From assembly GCA_016508695.1 (NCBI GenBank), contig VNKQ01000005.1, positions 2,108,001 through 2,172,000 of the forward strand: a DNA stretch of 64,000 nucleotides. The letters are read 5' to 3'. Both the position numbers and the translations under genes were made by a program. The notes beneath the pieces were generated by a model. It was given only the letters and a program-made list of their open reading frames with translations, was not told where the DNA came from and did not search any database. Origin of the DNA: Hyphodiscus hymeniophilus. Lineage: Eukaryota > Ascomycota > Leotiomycetes > Helotiales > Hyphodiscaceae. Positions 44,618 through 57,467 of the stretch are shown in pieces. How positions within the stretch are numbered: the stretch's first letter is position 1; every line of letters begins with the position of its first letter.

Positions 44618-45478
44618 TGCGTCGCCGTTTCTTCAACCGTCTTGACAGCAACAAGAAAAGAAAACTCCACCTAGCTTGAGTTCCCAGAAACAACCCACTG
44701 GTAAGTTAGTCGCGGGAAACGCGATCTATGGGGATAATGTCGGTTGCCCATAAGCGAGCCGAGTAGCCGGGGTTACCCCATTCTTCACAACCCCTCGACC
44801 GTGCTATCGCTTCCTGGCATCCCATTTTCGATGCCGTTGATGATAGCTGCAACCGGTAATGGTCGTCAACAATAAGTCACCGTGCTGCCACTGTCAGTCA
44901 ACCCCGCGGCGTTGTGACGGCCAAGCCGCGGCCCCCCACCGGCGACACCTATCAACGTGTAAATCTCATGTACCTTTGTTCGCCTCCAAACCGTGTGGCG
45001 TAACAAGCAGTGATAACGGAATTTGAAACCCTTAGGTATTGGATTCACTTTGAAGGCTATGGCTGTGGTAAGTAGTGAGAGCCATACGCCTCAGCGGGCC
45101 AGCAACCCGTGGCCATGTAATCAGTAAGGTACTCTGCTTTACCTTTACCCGACCATCCGGTCTTTGATCAATCCTTACCAACTTCTCTATCCCTTGTCGA
45201 TCGTTCGTTCCTCCAGAGTCTGGACAGTATCCAGCTGCTTGATATCACACTCTAGCGCGTCTCTTATCCTGAGTTCCACTTATTCGAAAGCTCTCAGTGG
45301 TGTCTACCAACTTTTATGATATCTTACTATGGAGGGGTATCAGCATGGATAGAATGATTTGCATGACTGTCAGCTTCCGCCTCAAAGGGCATTGCCAGTC
45401 TTAGTATAACATTCACCCTTGCCCCAAGGTTTGGACAGTACTCCGACTCGAGGTAGTTCGAAAGACCAAACCATCAAA
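44618..45478. promoter_or_regulatory. Divergent promoter of hydrolase and NCS1 permease
   Basis: About 860 bp between the two start codons, with a GC-rich centre near 44920-44945. One HGATAR-type site (TGATAA, 45011-45016) is present. Short ORFs here are unsupported. Confidence 0.45.
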
Positions 45479-47318
45479 ATGTCTTCTCTACGTTTGAGAG
45501 CCAAATGGCTCAGTGAGAAACTAGAAGTACCTGTGGATGAAAACCTCGACGGAGAACATGCTACTGCATGGAACAACCGCGATCTTGCTCCTCTCCCTCC
45601 GTCTCGTCGCACCTGGACAGTCGCTGGCTTCGTTGGATTCTGGGCTGTAATTCAGCTCAACAGTGTGGGATGGCAGACGGCGAGTTCGCTCATATCTCTC
45701 GGCTTGAGCGTATGGGAAACTATGATCGTTACCATAATTGCCAAGGTTGGATAACTTCAACCCATCGTTGCACAACGAATCACTTACCAGAGATATAGAT
45801 TCTAATCTCCGGAGTTGCCATTGTTAATGGTTGGTGGGGGGCTCAATGGCATGTTGGATTCTCCGTTGGTAATCGTGCAGTCTGGGGTCTTCGCGGGTCA
45901 TACTTTGCTCTCCTCCAAAGAATAATGTTGTGCCTAGTCTGGTATGGTAGGTTACCCCTGATACTCCTTGAAACGATAGAATACTAAAGTCGCACTCTAC
46001 AGGTGTCCAAGCCTGGATCGGTGGCCAGATGGCGGGTGTGATGCTGTATGCAATCTTCCCCGGTTACAGACACATCAAGAACACGTTCCCCGCATCTGCC
46101 AACATGACCACACAACAGTTCGTTGGCTTCATCGTGTTCAGCTGTATCCAAATTCCCTTTCTCTGGGTGCCCCCTGAGAAGACTGCGATACTCTTCCGCT
46201 ACGTCAACATTACTACCGCTACCACCATGTTCTCTGTCACCGTGTGGGCTCTTGCTACCGCCCACGGCGGTGGACCTCTCTTGGTCCAGAACAGTACGTT
46301 GACGACCACGAGCGAGAAGGCCTGGGCGGTTATTCGTGGTATCACCACGGTCATTGGCTCTATTGCCGTCTCATTGACAAACCAGTCGGATTTCAACCGC
46401 TTCGCTAGGAAGCCGGGCGACCAGATCTGGGGCCAGATCTACTCCAATGTCTTTGTCGGTGCACTTGTCACCCTCATGGGCACGCTGACAACTTCAGCCG
46501 CGCAGAAGATCTACGGCGAGTTGATCTGGAGTCCCAACGAGCTCGCCATTCGCTGGATGGAGGATGGCTACACATCAAAATCCCGCGCGGCTGCGTTCTT
46601 TGCCGGACTTGGCTTCTTCTTCAGCCAGCTGTCTATAAACACCGTCGATAACGCATGGCCTGGCGGTTTCGATCTTGCAGCGCTGTTCCCAAAATGGGTT
46701 ACCATCAGGCGTGGCGCTTATATCACCGCTGTGCTCGGCATCGCCATCAACCCATGGCAGCTGGCCGACGCTCCTAATACATTCATTAACGTCCTCGATG
46801 GTTACAGTGTCTTCCTTGGCCCCATGGTCGGCATGATGGTGTGCGATTTCTGGGTCGTGCGCGATCGCAAGTTCAAGCTCTCCGCTTTGTATACACCTAA
46901 CTCCTCAAGCATCTACTGGTATCACGGTGGATTCAACTGGCGCGCGTTTGTGTCCTGGATTGTCGGTGTGGCGCCTGCGCTGCCTGGCTTCATCAATGCT
47001 GTGAACCCTAAGATCAAAGTCCCGATCGGCGCGCAAGAGGTCTTCTACCTCGCATACATTGAAGGCTTTGCGATCTCGTTCGCCGTTCACTATGTTTTGA
47101 ACCGTTTCTTCCCTGTCCCAGGGCTAGGCGAGGTTGACGAAGAGGATTTCTTTGCTACTTTTACAGTTGAGGAGGCAGATAAGTTGGGGATTATTCCTCA
47201 CAGACGCCTTCTAGATGGTGTGGATGTAGAGCGCTCGGGCTCTGATATTCTCGAGGAGGAGGAGGCGAAAGACATGTCCAAGAAATCAGCAGTAATTCAT
47301 TCTAAGGAGATGCTTTAG
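45479..47318 (+). CDS. NCS1-family nucleobase/allantoin permease
   Basis: Three exons (45479-45745, 45799-45946, 46003-47318) give 576 aa. It is a polytopic plasma-membrane transporter with about twelve hydrophobic segments. Family marks: W-S(N)-R-D-L-A-P-L-P-P-type start (WNNRDLAPLPPSRRTW), GFVGFWAVIQLNSVGW, GAQWHVGFSVGNR, the central SVSLTNQSDFNRFAR-like segment (here AVSLTNQSDFNRFARKP), PWQLADAPNTFINVLDGYS and FLGPMVGMMVCDFWVVR. Fungal NCS1 (Fur-type) members import uracil, allantoin, uric acid or related rings with protons. The cytosolic tail is acidic. Its divergent partner is a PuuE-type hydrolase and the next gene on the same strand is a dioxygenase. The exact substrate cannot be read from sequence. 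Confidence 0.93.
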
Positions 47319-48168
47319 CTGTCATGTTATTATGATATACAGCCTTGGTGTTTGGTTGAGATCGGGAATGGGGAAATAACTCCTTCAAGGCAAATGTATA
47401 GTGAATTTAAAAATCAATATGGAGAGCCTATTGGAATTTGCAGCAAGAGTGATCTTCGTATCGAAATCGTAGCGTAGTACTTATCACAATATCGTTGTTT
47501 TGTGTAATCATCTTTTTATATTTTTATATATTTCCAAACATTTGCATACAGATCCCATGGGCGTATCCGGTAGAAGCTAACGGTAGAAGCTAAGGGTCGC
47601 GAAATATAACCTACTTGCAATAATCAATCATTCCAAACCAATTGTAGATAGGCTCACAATTGCCCTTCATTTACGACGAATGAACACATCGCGGAATAGA
47701 GATACAGTGCAAAATAACCAACTTCAGCTGGTTCGCCAATGAATCAACTGATGATTTTGCACAGAAGTGTATATACCATCTGGTGTATCAGGTGTATGCC
47801 AGTACGATCCAACTAAGATCTCGGCCCGTGGCCCGTGGGCCGTAGATAAGAGTCAGTGGCCAAAGATAACGCAAGGAGTTCCGACCATTTCACCAATCAA
47901 ATCAACCTAATTTGTTTACACGGAAGTATATACACGCGCTTACTAGTAGGGCTCCTTGACTGACATCTACGGATATAAGCGATTGGCTGGCCACAGAGAT
48001 AAGAGACGAAGCCCCATGATGGGGAGGGGTTCCAGCCAGGTCCCCATTCAACAGTCACCCTCATACTTTGATACAGAAGTATAAAACAACGACCATATAG
48101 ATCATTGAAAGAGACTTGTAGAGTAATCTTCGAGTGAATGCTAAGATATTACACTCTTGAATACCATC
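47319..48168. promoter_or_regulatory. Promoter region of the dioxygenase with GATA sites and short repeats
   Basis: About 850 bp. AGATAAG occurs at 47844-47850 and 47997-48003 and AGATAA at 47864-47869; these match the AreA/NIT2 nitrogen-regulator site HGATAR. Three spaced copies of an AGAAGT(G)TATA-like motif occur near 47764, 47926 and 48075, and TATAAAA lies at 48080-48086, 83 bp upstream of the ATG. A 13-bp direct repeat, CGGTAGAAGCTAA twice, is at 47568-47593. Confidence 0.5.
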
Positions 48169-49355
48169 ATGTCACAGGTCATTTCACAAACGACGACAGC
48201 GGCTAGTCCCCTGACGATCGAGCTTCAGAATGGACAAACCTTGAAGGTCAACTCCAATGAATCAATCGAGGCTGACGAGATTCCTATCATCGATGTCTCG
48301 AAAATATATAGTGACAAATTGGAAGACAGACAAGAAGTAGCTGAGCAGATCCGAGAGGCAGCCCATCGCATTGGTTTCTTCTACGTAGTCAACCATGTTA
48401 GTATTTAGTTAATGTCTTACTTCTCCAATTGTTATTATACACGATTGAATATCGACACTAACACGCCATAGCAATTCGATAAAGCGTTGACCGAAGATGT
48501 TCTTGGCGAGGCCAAGCGTTTCTTCTCTCTTCCCTTCGAAGAGAAGATGAAGGTAGATACGGCCTTGGTTCCAAATGAGTACGTGGGTTACCACGGTATG
48601 GCGAGCTACAACAGAGGGGGCAGAAAGCATCAGGGTTAGCAAGGACATCATTGACGTTCTTCCTTCTACATTCTCTAATCAATTGCCGCGCAGACCTAAG
48701 CGAAGCATTCAATTTCGCCTACTCAGCAGAGCAAGATCCAGAAAACACCGGCACGGAGGCTGGTATCAGCATCTGGCCCGAGAACCTCCCTGGATTTAAA
48801 GACAAAATGTACGCCTACCACACACCAATGCTGCAGTTCGCTCGCAAGATGGCAAGGATTTTCGCTCTTGCATTGCACGCCCCTGAAGACTATTTTGATG
48901 AATATACCAAGACACCCGAAGCTGGAATGAGAATTTTGCATTATCCGGAACAGAAGGCCTCGGTTGATGACCAGAACGGCATTGGTGCACACACAGACTT
49001 TGAGTGTTTTACCATAGTGAACCAGGATATGTCTGGTGGACTTGAGGTTCTGGGTAAGTCCGGGAACTGGATCAAAGCAAAACCGGTTCCAAATTCCTTG
49101 GTTATCAACATTGCAGATTGCTTCATGAGGCAGACAAATGACTTCTTTGTGTCGACTGTTCACCGAGTGATAAACAAGAGCGGCAATGAGCGGTATTCGA
49201 TACCTTTCTTTTTTGGGCTGGATCGAAAAATGCTTCTGGAGCCGATACCGTCGTGTGTATCTGAGGAGAACCCGATGAAATACCCTGTAATGACAGCAGG
49301 AGACTATTACTTATTCAGAGCCAATAAGGCTAAATCGAAGGGCTTGTCATCATAG
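48169..49355 (+). CDS. 2-oxoglutarate/Fe(II) dioxygenase (isopenicillin-N-synthase/thymine-hydroxylase type)
   Basis: Three exons (48169-48396, 48472-48634, 48694-49355) give 350 aa. The N-terminal DIOX_N part has EIPIIDVSKIY and IGFFYVVNH; the jelly-roll core has the metal-binding HxD in GAHTDFECFTI (about residue 229), the distal His in STVHRVINKSG (about 286) and the oxoglutarate-binding RxS in ERYSIPFFF. Such cytosolic enzymes hydroxylate or desaturate small molecules with loss of CO2. Fungal thymine-7-hydroxylase belongs to this family, as do many secondary-metabolite oxygenases. The NCS1 permease upstream and GATA sites in the promoter favour a nucleobase role, while the UstYa-like neighbour favours natural-product chemistry; I cannot decide. 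Confidence 0.92.
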
Positions 49356-49802
49356 GATAAGAAATTTTTTACTGTTTGGAATTCGAAGTCTGTCAACTTG
49401 ATCACGCAAAGATATATTGATACCCAAGCGTAAAACATTGGAGGCGCTAGTCAATTTTGAGTAAGCTCTAATTTTGCGGTTCTGCAATTGATCAAACATG
49501 AACTCGTAGGATGGTAGTTCTAGTCTTCCGTACCTCGCTTAAAGCCCAAACAGTCAACGTCCGAACCCAAGAACAGTTGAAACCATCTGTAACTGCCACT
49601 CAAACTAGTGTATGATGAGCCTAAACATGCCTTTAACGATGGAAGAGCATGGAGTATCCATTTGTTCCTCGTCCCGTTCTTTTGCATCTGCTTTCAACTT
49701 CAAGCTGGACTTTGGAGGAGAATTTGGATCTGTCTGATTATTCTATTCTTGCAAGAACTGGTTTCTTTATTTTAATTGCTTTCTGAGAATTTGTGATCGA
49801 AG
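49356..49802. other. Intergenic
   Basis: About 450 bp between two same-strand genes. No supported feature. Confidence 0.6.
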
Positions 49803-50795
49803 ATGGCGTCACTGAAGAAGGAAACCAGATATGCTTCACTGAAGGGTGTCGAGGATCTAGACCTGGAGAACGACTCGGACACGACACTTGCTTCGGAGGG
49901 ATTCCTGGGGAAGAAGGAGACGAAGAGACCGAGCCGTTACTCGCGTCACAGCAAACTCCAGAGTTTGCTGACCTGGAGTAGGTGGGCATTGATTGTTGCT
50001 CTTCAAAGTGTAATGATCTTGCTGCTCTTGAGAAATCCCTCAAAAGCCAAGACGGCAGAGAAAGAGGCGTGGACCCAGGCCGATACTGAGACGGGCGGCG
50101 ATATCAATGGACTTTACGTACCCTGTTAGTAAACTCACAAGTCTTGGAGACTTCATACTTCCTAGGCGCTTACTAGAAATCCAGCGTCCCACGAATATAC
50201 TCTGCTCACGCCCGACGAGAAAAAATATGTACCCGACATGTCGTCCAACGATGACCGAATGGCAGTCCGACATAACTGGGATATGCTGATGCCTCGTAAG
50301 TTTTCCCCCAATCTTGAGACCTGAATTCTGGCTCATCATTTCTAGTTGGAAGTGGAAGCGTGGTGATACCCGACTGGAAGCAACACCCAATGCTCGGGAA
50401 GCCCATCGTCTCCGACCCCATTCGGACAGGAGCAATCTTCGAAGCTTCCTGGACCCACGCACTGCATTGCGTGAGTTCCTTTCAGTCAAAACACTGCCAC
50501 TTCATCTAACTGACATTTCTGGTAGTTGTATTACAACGTGGATACATATCACCAACTGGTCGTGAACGGCAGCTTTGGATTCAAGGGAGAACGAAACGAC
50601 TACCACGCAGCGCATTGCTTCGAATATCTCCGGAATCAGATCCTTTGTATGGCGGACATGACGTTGGAGGGATCGGAGTCACTGTTGGATGCCACCGGCG
50701 AAGGGCAAGCTCATATGTGTAGAAATAGAAAAGAGGCCATCTCGTGGATCGAGGCTCGCAGGGTGGATGATATACAAAGCATCGTTGGACCTTGA
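49803..50795 (+). CDS. UstYa-like (DUF3328) oxidase, copy 2
   Basis: Four exons (49803-50124, 50185-50295, 50346-50470, 50526-50795) give 275 aa. The anchor is WALIVALQSVMILLLL at about 61-76. The two copper-type motifs are HALHC (182-186) and HAAHC (213-217), with the third intron falling exactly after HALHC; a family-typical FEYLRNQILCMADMTLEG follows the second motif. The protein is more diverged from copy 1 than a recent tandem duplicate would be: exon phases and lengths differ. Typical members act in cyclisation or oxidation of RiPP and other metabolites. It forms the right border of the hydrolase-permease-dioxygenase group. Confidence 0.92.
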
Positions 50796-51560
50796 TGTGG
50801 ACTTGCTCCTTCAATGAATCTCATTCCAGACATCATCTCTATTACAATTGATCATGTTTACCTGGAAAAGGTGTCATGTAAGCCCAGGAATTCATGGTGC
50901 ACAATCGCTCACCGACCCAAGAGCTTCAGTTCAACCAGGCTCAATAGGACGCATATCTTGGTGTCGGCCGTGAATTGGAAGTGTCATTAATCTGGGTCAT
51001 GAAATTGAGGCAACTTGGTAGAGTTTTGCCCATTCCAAGGTCGCATCTCCGGAACAAAAATGGCACCAGGCTTATCAGGCCAATTGATTGAATTTTTGCT
51101 AAGTACCTCTACTTGCGCTCATGAACTCACGCAAGCAGGCAAGGGTTTGGTCCTCCACTTCAATCAAAATCCACCAAATCCGTATTGAAAGCTGGGACGC
51201 CTCACGTTTCTCCAGCCACCATTCCATCATGCAAATACAAACAATCATCCGTCTGCCGTTCAGTCATATCCCACAAACCGCATCCATTTCGTACAAAAAT
51301 GCTTCAAGATAGAGCCTGTCGCAATGCGAATCAAGCCGTAGAAGAACCGAAGAATCGCTAAAGACAGCACTCAAATAATTCTTGTGGCTCCACAAACGCC
51401 GCCGTCTCTTATGATATTCCCGTACCGTGCCATTTACTCATGCTGTGATCCAGGACTGGCCGTCCAGCCTTAATCACTCCATATTACGCCGGCAATCTCC
51501 GCCCCTCGCTAGATTTTCGCTCAAACGCCATTAAAACATATGAAGAATGTTGTATTGTCT
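50796..51560. other. Intergenic, tail-to-tail
   Basis: About 0.77 kb between converging genes. No supported ORF or repeat. Confidence 0.55.
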
Positions 51561-54500
51561 TCAGTCGTTCGCTAATCGAGCAAAATGTTTGCTCCAGATC
51601 CATCCTACCGTATCTGATGAATCGTCTTGGTTTTTGGCCAGCCATAGCTCGCCTTTTTCTCCGATGACATCAAAAATCTGGTCAAATGTTAGCATCGAGT
51701 CGAGTGCGATTGTCGACTATAGAGAAACTTACTTCGCCAGCTTGATAAGTCAAGTAAGGGTATCCAGCTTCTGATTTCGTTTGGCTGATATTGAATTCGA
51801 ACAAACTAGCTGCCAGGTATAAGACATTGTAGCCGCCTGAGATATTTCGATCGCGCGAAGATGCCCTGGAAGATCGTTGACTGTCCTCTGGACCGTCGGG
51901 CATGGGCATAGCAGAATGGAATACACCGGAATAAGGTCGCCCAGAAGAGAGCGGGCCATCAACATGATGACTAGCCGAATTATATGTAGAGCCTGACTCT
52001 CTTCTGTGCTGAGGGTTATAATCGGTGCTAACTCGTGTCATTCCATTGTCCGATGTGTGGCTTCGACTTGTGCTTGGTCGCGTCTGGCTTAAAGCATAAG
52101 GACGTGAGCCAAATGACGTATCTGGAGCAGCCGGAGACCCCGAGTCTGCGCGTGGATGGGCTCCGTTTGTAGAAGATTGAGTTTGGTAAGCAAATTGTGG
52201 AAGACCAATGCCGATGCCTGGGGTCCCGCTTGCAATAAGCGGAGAGAATATGAATTGGCCGCTGTGTCTCTTTGCAAAGTCTGGGGTAGGGAGACTGGGG
52301 GACTTTTCGCTGGTTGTTGATAGTCCTCTGTCACGGCTGGAGAGATTCGATGGTCGGGATTTACTCTTGCTCGAGGCGTCATCGTCCTTCATTGTCGACT
52401 GCGAAGAAGCTCGGGTTTTCGTTCCGTCATCAGCGATCGTTCCATTGACGATGCCCAACTCTTGGGCGCGTGCTTGCACATATTTGTAGTCTCTGTTAAA
52501 CATGTCGACAATGTCTGAAATCTCCTTAGGCACCTGACTATCTTCAAGCACGACTCGAACTTTGTCTTTCCAGATCGAATACCACTCGGTCTGTATCCCA
52601 AGGAATTGAACGAGGCAGATATCACCAATCTTCTGCGAGCCTGCATACAACTTCGGAAGCTCCATTTTCAACGTTTCGTTCAATGCCTCATATTGATCCA
52701 CCAATTCCGAGAGCTTTTCGTCTATTTTCTTGCCTTGAGACTTTGCTATAAGGAATTTTTCATAATCAAGACGGCGTTTGCTCCGCTTTTTCATGGCAAG
52801 ACCTGGCGGGCCATACGCCCCGATGATCTGCTCGATGGGCTCTATCACTCGTTTTCTTACAGCAGTAACCTGAAATTGTGAGCTTATATCAAGTGGACTC
52901 GCAAAGTACTTACATGGTCCTCCAGTGCAACGGTTCCCATATCCCTCATCGACATGTTAAAACGCGCCCACTTGCTTTCTAATTCCGGGTAAGGAGTTGC
53001 GCTCAGTCTGACCATGAGCTCAATGGACGACAGATATCGTAAGAAGTCGGTAACGTAAGTCGCTACTTGTCGAGTATAGAATTCAAAGTCACGTAGGATG
53101 ATCTGAAGTTTCAGAAAGTCGTGCCCAAACTTCTCATGAAGCTTGAGATACACATCATCATCGCGGGGTCGGTTGGCGCTTGAAGCCTGTATCTTCTCCG
53201 CACGTCGACCAAATGCTTTGGCAAGACCGGATCGAACATCAGACTCCTTGCGTTTTCGGCCGACAATCTTCCCAACCATGTGGATACGTCGCTTGAGATC
53301 GTCGATGTTCTTTAGCAGACCAGCCATTTCCCGGCATGTAACCTGCAAAGCTGCATAATCGGGATGGTCTTCTGCAGTATGCTCGAAAATTTGGCTAAGA
53401 AGGAGTTGATATCGAGTGATACGCTGGACTGGTTTGACCAATAGAGCGTCCAGGTCCCAAGCAGCTGTTAGGTCCTTTGCGACAGTATTGCATTCGTCAA
53501 GCCAAACTTGAACAGCAGCATCAGCTTGGAGAGCAGTCAATCTGGTACTCGCTAGTTCACTGTTCTTCAAGAAATCCGTATAGATCGTTTGCATCTTTTG
53601 GAGGTGCTTGCCGAAGTTTGCGCCGATAAACGTCTTCCTATCCTTCTGTTCATCCGATTCCTCGATCAAGGTAGGTGTAACTGAAATGCGGTCATTGACT
53701 ACCGGTGACGTCGCTACCAATGGATTCGCCGTCTTTGCTTTGAATCGATGCCCTCGAGGAGAGTAAACACTTGAAGCGGCAGACTTCAGTTCGTCGAGAA
53801 ACATGGTCGAAAACGCAACAATCTCATCCGTGTTTCTGAAGATAGCCTTGATATCATTGCTGTCAAGCTTCGGACAGGCTTCCGCAGTCCCTTTATAGAT
53901 TTCCTCTACCACATTCATGTCCTTCAGATACACGGCCTCAGTCTCGATCAGCTCCTTCATCAGCATTCGCCGCTGAAAATGCCGCTTCTTCGATTTTTCG
54001 GCCTCCTTTCGCTCTGCCTCGGTTTCAAGCACTGCATCATTGCCCATTGTTTGGCCGTTTGAAACGTCTTCTACCGAAATCTGGGTGCTTGACCGAGGGG
54101 TAGAAGTTGAAGGCCGAGAGGAATATACATCATCACTTGCACGGCGTGATTCCGTGTTCCGGCTCGTGCCATTTTGGCTCCCATGAAATACGCTCGACGG
54201 CGGCCGTTTATTGTAGAAGCTCAGAGGAGGCGGTGAGCGGGTTGACTGAGCAGGCAAAACATCACCTTGGTTGTAGGGTATCGGTGGTGGCGGGGGGGCA
54301 TGGTCTGGCCACAAATGAATGGACGTGCTGCTCAATCTTGAAGAAGCATCTGGGAATGCGATACCAAGACTTTCACCTGTTGTCAATGGTGGTAGTTGAT
54401 GGTGAATCGGGCTTGATTGGACGGGTATTTCCTTTGCGAAGCGTGGTGAAGGCTGAGGGCTGTAGTTGTCGGGTTTTGGGGGAACGCCAGGTTTGGGAGA

Positions 54501-57467
54501 AGGCGATAGTTGCTTCGGAGGCGGCGTGGGCTTCTCTTCAAGATCTTGAGCTTCATGAGGGTTACTAAAGTCGAATTGCTGGGAATATCTATCACTCGTA
54601 TCCACAGAGTAGTCTGTCCAGGCTGATTGATTGCTTGTGCGGAACATTTGAGAAGATTGGGTTTCTTGCTCGGGTTCGTGAGACTCGTAATTTTCCTGCT
54701 CGCTGGCCGCTGCACCACCCATTCCATCTGAGCTATCGTAATCAATATCAGTGACCGGAGTATTGAGGAATTCTTGCACATCGTTCATGGTCAATGAGGG
54801 CAGAACTTCAAGCTTCGAAGGATCAACCAATTCTAGAGGGCTGGACGGATCTTCCTCTACGGAGTAGGTAGCGGCGGGATGTTCTTGAGAGTGTTCAGGT
54901 CCTGCATCTAAAACGTCGTCATCTTTTGGATGCGAATTTGTTTCATCCCCGGATTTCAAGGGAGTTGCAGTTCTAGATTGTCCAGGTGTAGTCTCCTTCG
55001 GGCTTGCAGTCGTAAGAGTGCTAGCAAATACTGGTTGCTGATCGTAGTCTTGGTACTCGGAATCCCGCTTGAAAGCGCCTGGGGGGTGCGGATCTCGGGC
55101 AAACTCTTCATTGGTAGGTGTGGATTCTGAGTGAGTTATCTCAACTGGTGTTGCGTCAAGCATGATCTGAATTGAGCCGGCATCATTTGGACTGATCTCC
55201 TCCCTCATCCCAAAAGAGGCCTCATACGGGCTCATGTCGTAGCTTGGTAAGGCGTGGCTGGATATCATCCTAGGCACCGTCCGTTGGGCAGAAGTCATGC
55301 GACTCAGTAGCGCAGCTTCCGTTTGTGGTTCATTGTCAATGTCTGTTGTTCCAGTCGCCGTAGAAATTGCAGACTGAGGAGTTTCATCTTCATCTACGAA
55401 GGTTCCGGGTATTCCCAGAGTTGGAGAATCCAGATTCGTGGACACATGATGTTCTTGAACATCCTCGTTGCCTGGGAACGAAGTGGAAATGTGCAGAGGT
55501 TCTGGTGATTTTGGAGGATTTGCCGTCGTCTCAGGCTGTGAATCCAAAAGTGTTATTTCGGTCCCTTGATCACTGGCTTGCGCATCCGCCGATATAGAAT
55601 CTCTTGCATGTCGCTCATGCAAACGCCGTAAATTCGCCGCGCGGATCTCCTTCTGCTCGGTCTCGTGGATGGACTTTGTGTACGCGCGCTGTATCCTTTC
55701 CCGTCTAGCTGCGAAGTCAACCGGACCAACGTCCACTATTTTCCTTGGTTTTGGCTCTTCGTTTCGGGTGATTCTCATGCCAGTTCGTACCTGTTGCGGA
55801 GATCCAGACCGTTCTGCTGCTTTCTGTCTCGAGCTCGCTGTTGACGCAGACGACACAGGTTGTCGTGGTCTTGAGCTTCGAAGGGGCGGGGAGGTTTTAG
55901 GAAGTGGAGCCGAGATATATGCTTTGAGGCTCGAGTTGTTGACGTTGATCTTTTCGAGGCTCTTGCCCTTGCGGCGAGGAGATTGACGGCTCGATGTAGA
56001 TTTGGTATTCGTCGGTGTTGCTGCCCGGCCTGCGGGGCTCCACGGTCTCGGTTCTGCTTTTCGCAACTTGCCATTTGAAATTGGTCTATTCGTCAGGGGG
56101 GAAGTTGCGCGATCAGATGGAGCACTCGAAGAGCCGGATGGACTGCTGAGTCTTTTCGATGCCACAGGTAACCGAGATGAAGGTTTCGCAGTCTCTAGTG
56201 GATTGAGGGTGGTTGTGGTTGGAGGCTGGAATCCATCAGGATTAACCCCGTTCATTGTATTGACTCTATTGTCTGCAAAATCACTATGATTGCGATTGTG
56301 TCCGAATGACGATCGAGACTTGTTGTGATCAACATCATCCAAGGCTGGGGTGACACCAAGATACCAGGCGGTTGGGGAGGAGGGGGACACATCAAAATCA
56401 GACTGGCTTCGATGGTGAGCCCAGGCAGGATGTAGATTCGAGTCCGAAGTTCTGCGAGTTGCAGTATGAGGTATTCCATACCCAATATCGGGTGTTCCTT
56501 GTCCTACGGGTAGGACTTCTCCAAACAAAGGCTTTCGAGATGGCACTTGAGCGGGTTGGTTCGGTGAGGTGGGCGAGAGATTGATCATCGATTTCGACGC
56601 CTGGGAATTACTACCAGTCGCTACGTTCCTAGGACGAGGTGAGCGAGCTGCGCTCGACTGCGAGTTGTTCGAATGCTGATCTTCAGTCACGAATCTTGTT
56701 CTCTGGGTTGACCTTGAAACGGTAGGAGACTTGACCTTTCCAGGAGCATCCCTAGTAGGCACTCCAGCTTTCTGTGTGCCGGCCATGTCAGGATTTCCAG
56801 CAACACGAGCCTGGTAGCCACCACGCTCCCGTACATATCCAGGACCGCCGTTTCCATTGTCTTTTGAAACAATCCTTTGAGTTGGCTTTCGGGTCGTGGA
56901 ACTTGACGATGCATTATTTTGATCGAAACGCTTCAATAAATCCTTGACACTCGTTTGTCGCGACTGTCCATAGCCATTCAGTGCGGGTGTGGGTTTTGCA
57001 TTAGTTGGTGACCTCTCATCGATGGGTGCCGAAGCCGAGCGGTAGGATGGCTTGAGGTTATTCCGTACGGTTGGAAGTGAGGGGTGCTTTGGAGTTGTGC
57101 CATTTCCATTCGATCGCAAAGACGGCTGTGACGGTCGAGCCTCGGACACAGTCGCAGCCATACCGCTAGTAAAATCCGTATATCCTGTCGACAATTGTTG
57201 TACACCTCTGTACTCGCTTGGTGTTCGGTAAAACTCGTCTGGGTCTCCTCCATTCACATTCGAATCGTTACCGAATCCATTTGACGTCGAAGCCTGGAGA
57301 TTTGAAGTCGTGAGGAAGGGAAGCTTCGGTGGTGATTGCGGCGATCTCGAGTCGAATTGAGGCAGGGGTGGAGGCTCATAAGATCGCTGTTGATGCTGCT
57401 GTTCTGGCGATTGAGGAAGAGGACGCCTAGAATAGAAATTCTGGTCTCCGTTGATAGAGTTCTCCAT
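51561..57467 (-). CDS. RhoGEF with DH, BAR and SH3 domains (Gef1/Tuba-like)
   Basis: Three exons on the minus strand (52914-57467, 51733-52869, 51561-51677) give 1935 aa. Residues 1 to about 1150 are disordered, Ser/Pro-rich, with Pro tracts (PPPPPIPY) that could bind SH3 domains. The DH domain starts at about 1165 (RRMLMKELIETEAVYLKDMN) and includes LVKPVQRITRYQLLLSQI. A BAR domain spans about 1415-1660 (KAFGRRAEKIQ, VRKRVIEPIEQIIGAYG, CLVQFLG). The C-terminus is an SH3 fold (VLYLAASLFEFN, LTYQAGE, GWIWSKHFARL), completed only by the small last exon. DH-BAR proteins such as fission yeast Gef1 and animal Tuba activate Cdc42 on curved membranes at tips and septa. The large first exon without introns is typical. 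It is divergent from TERT. Confidence 0.92.
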
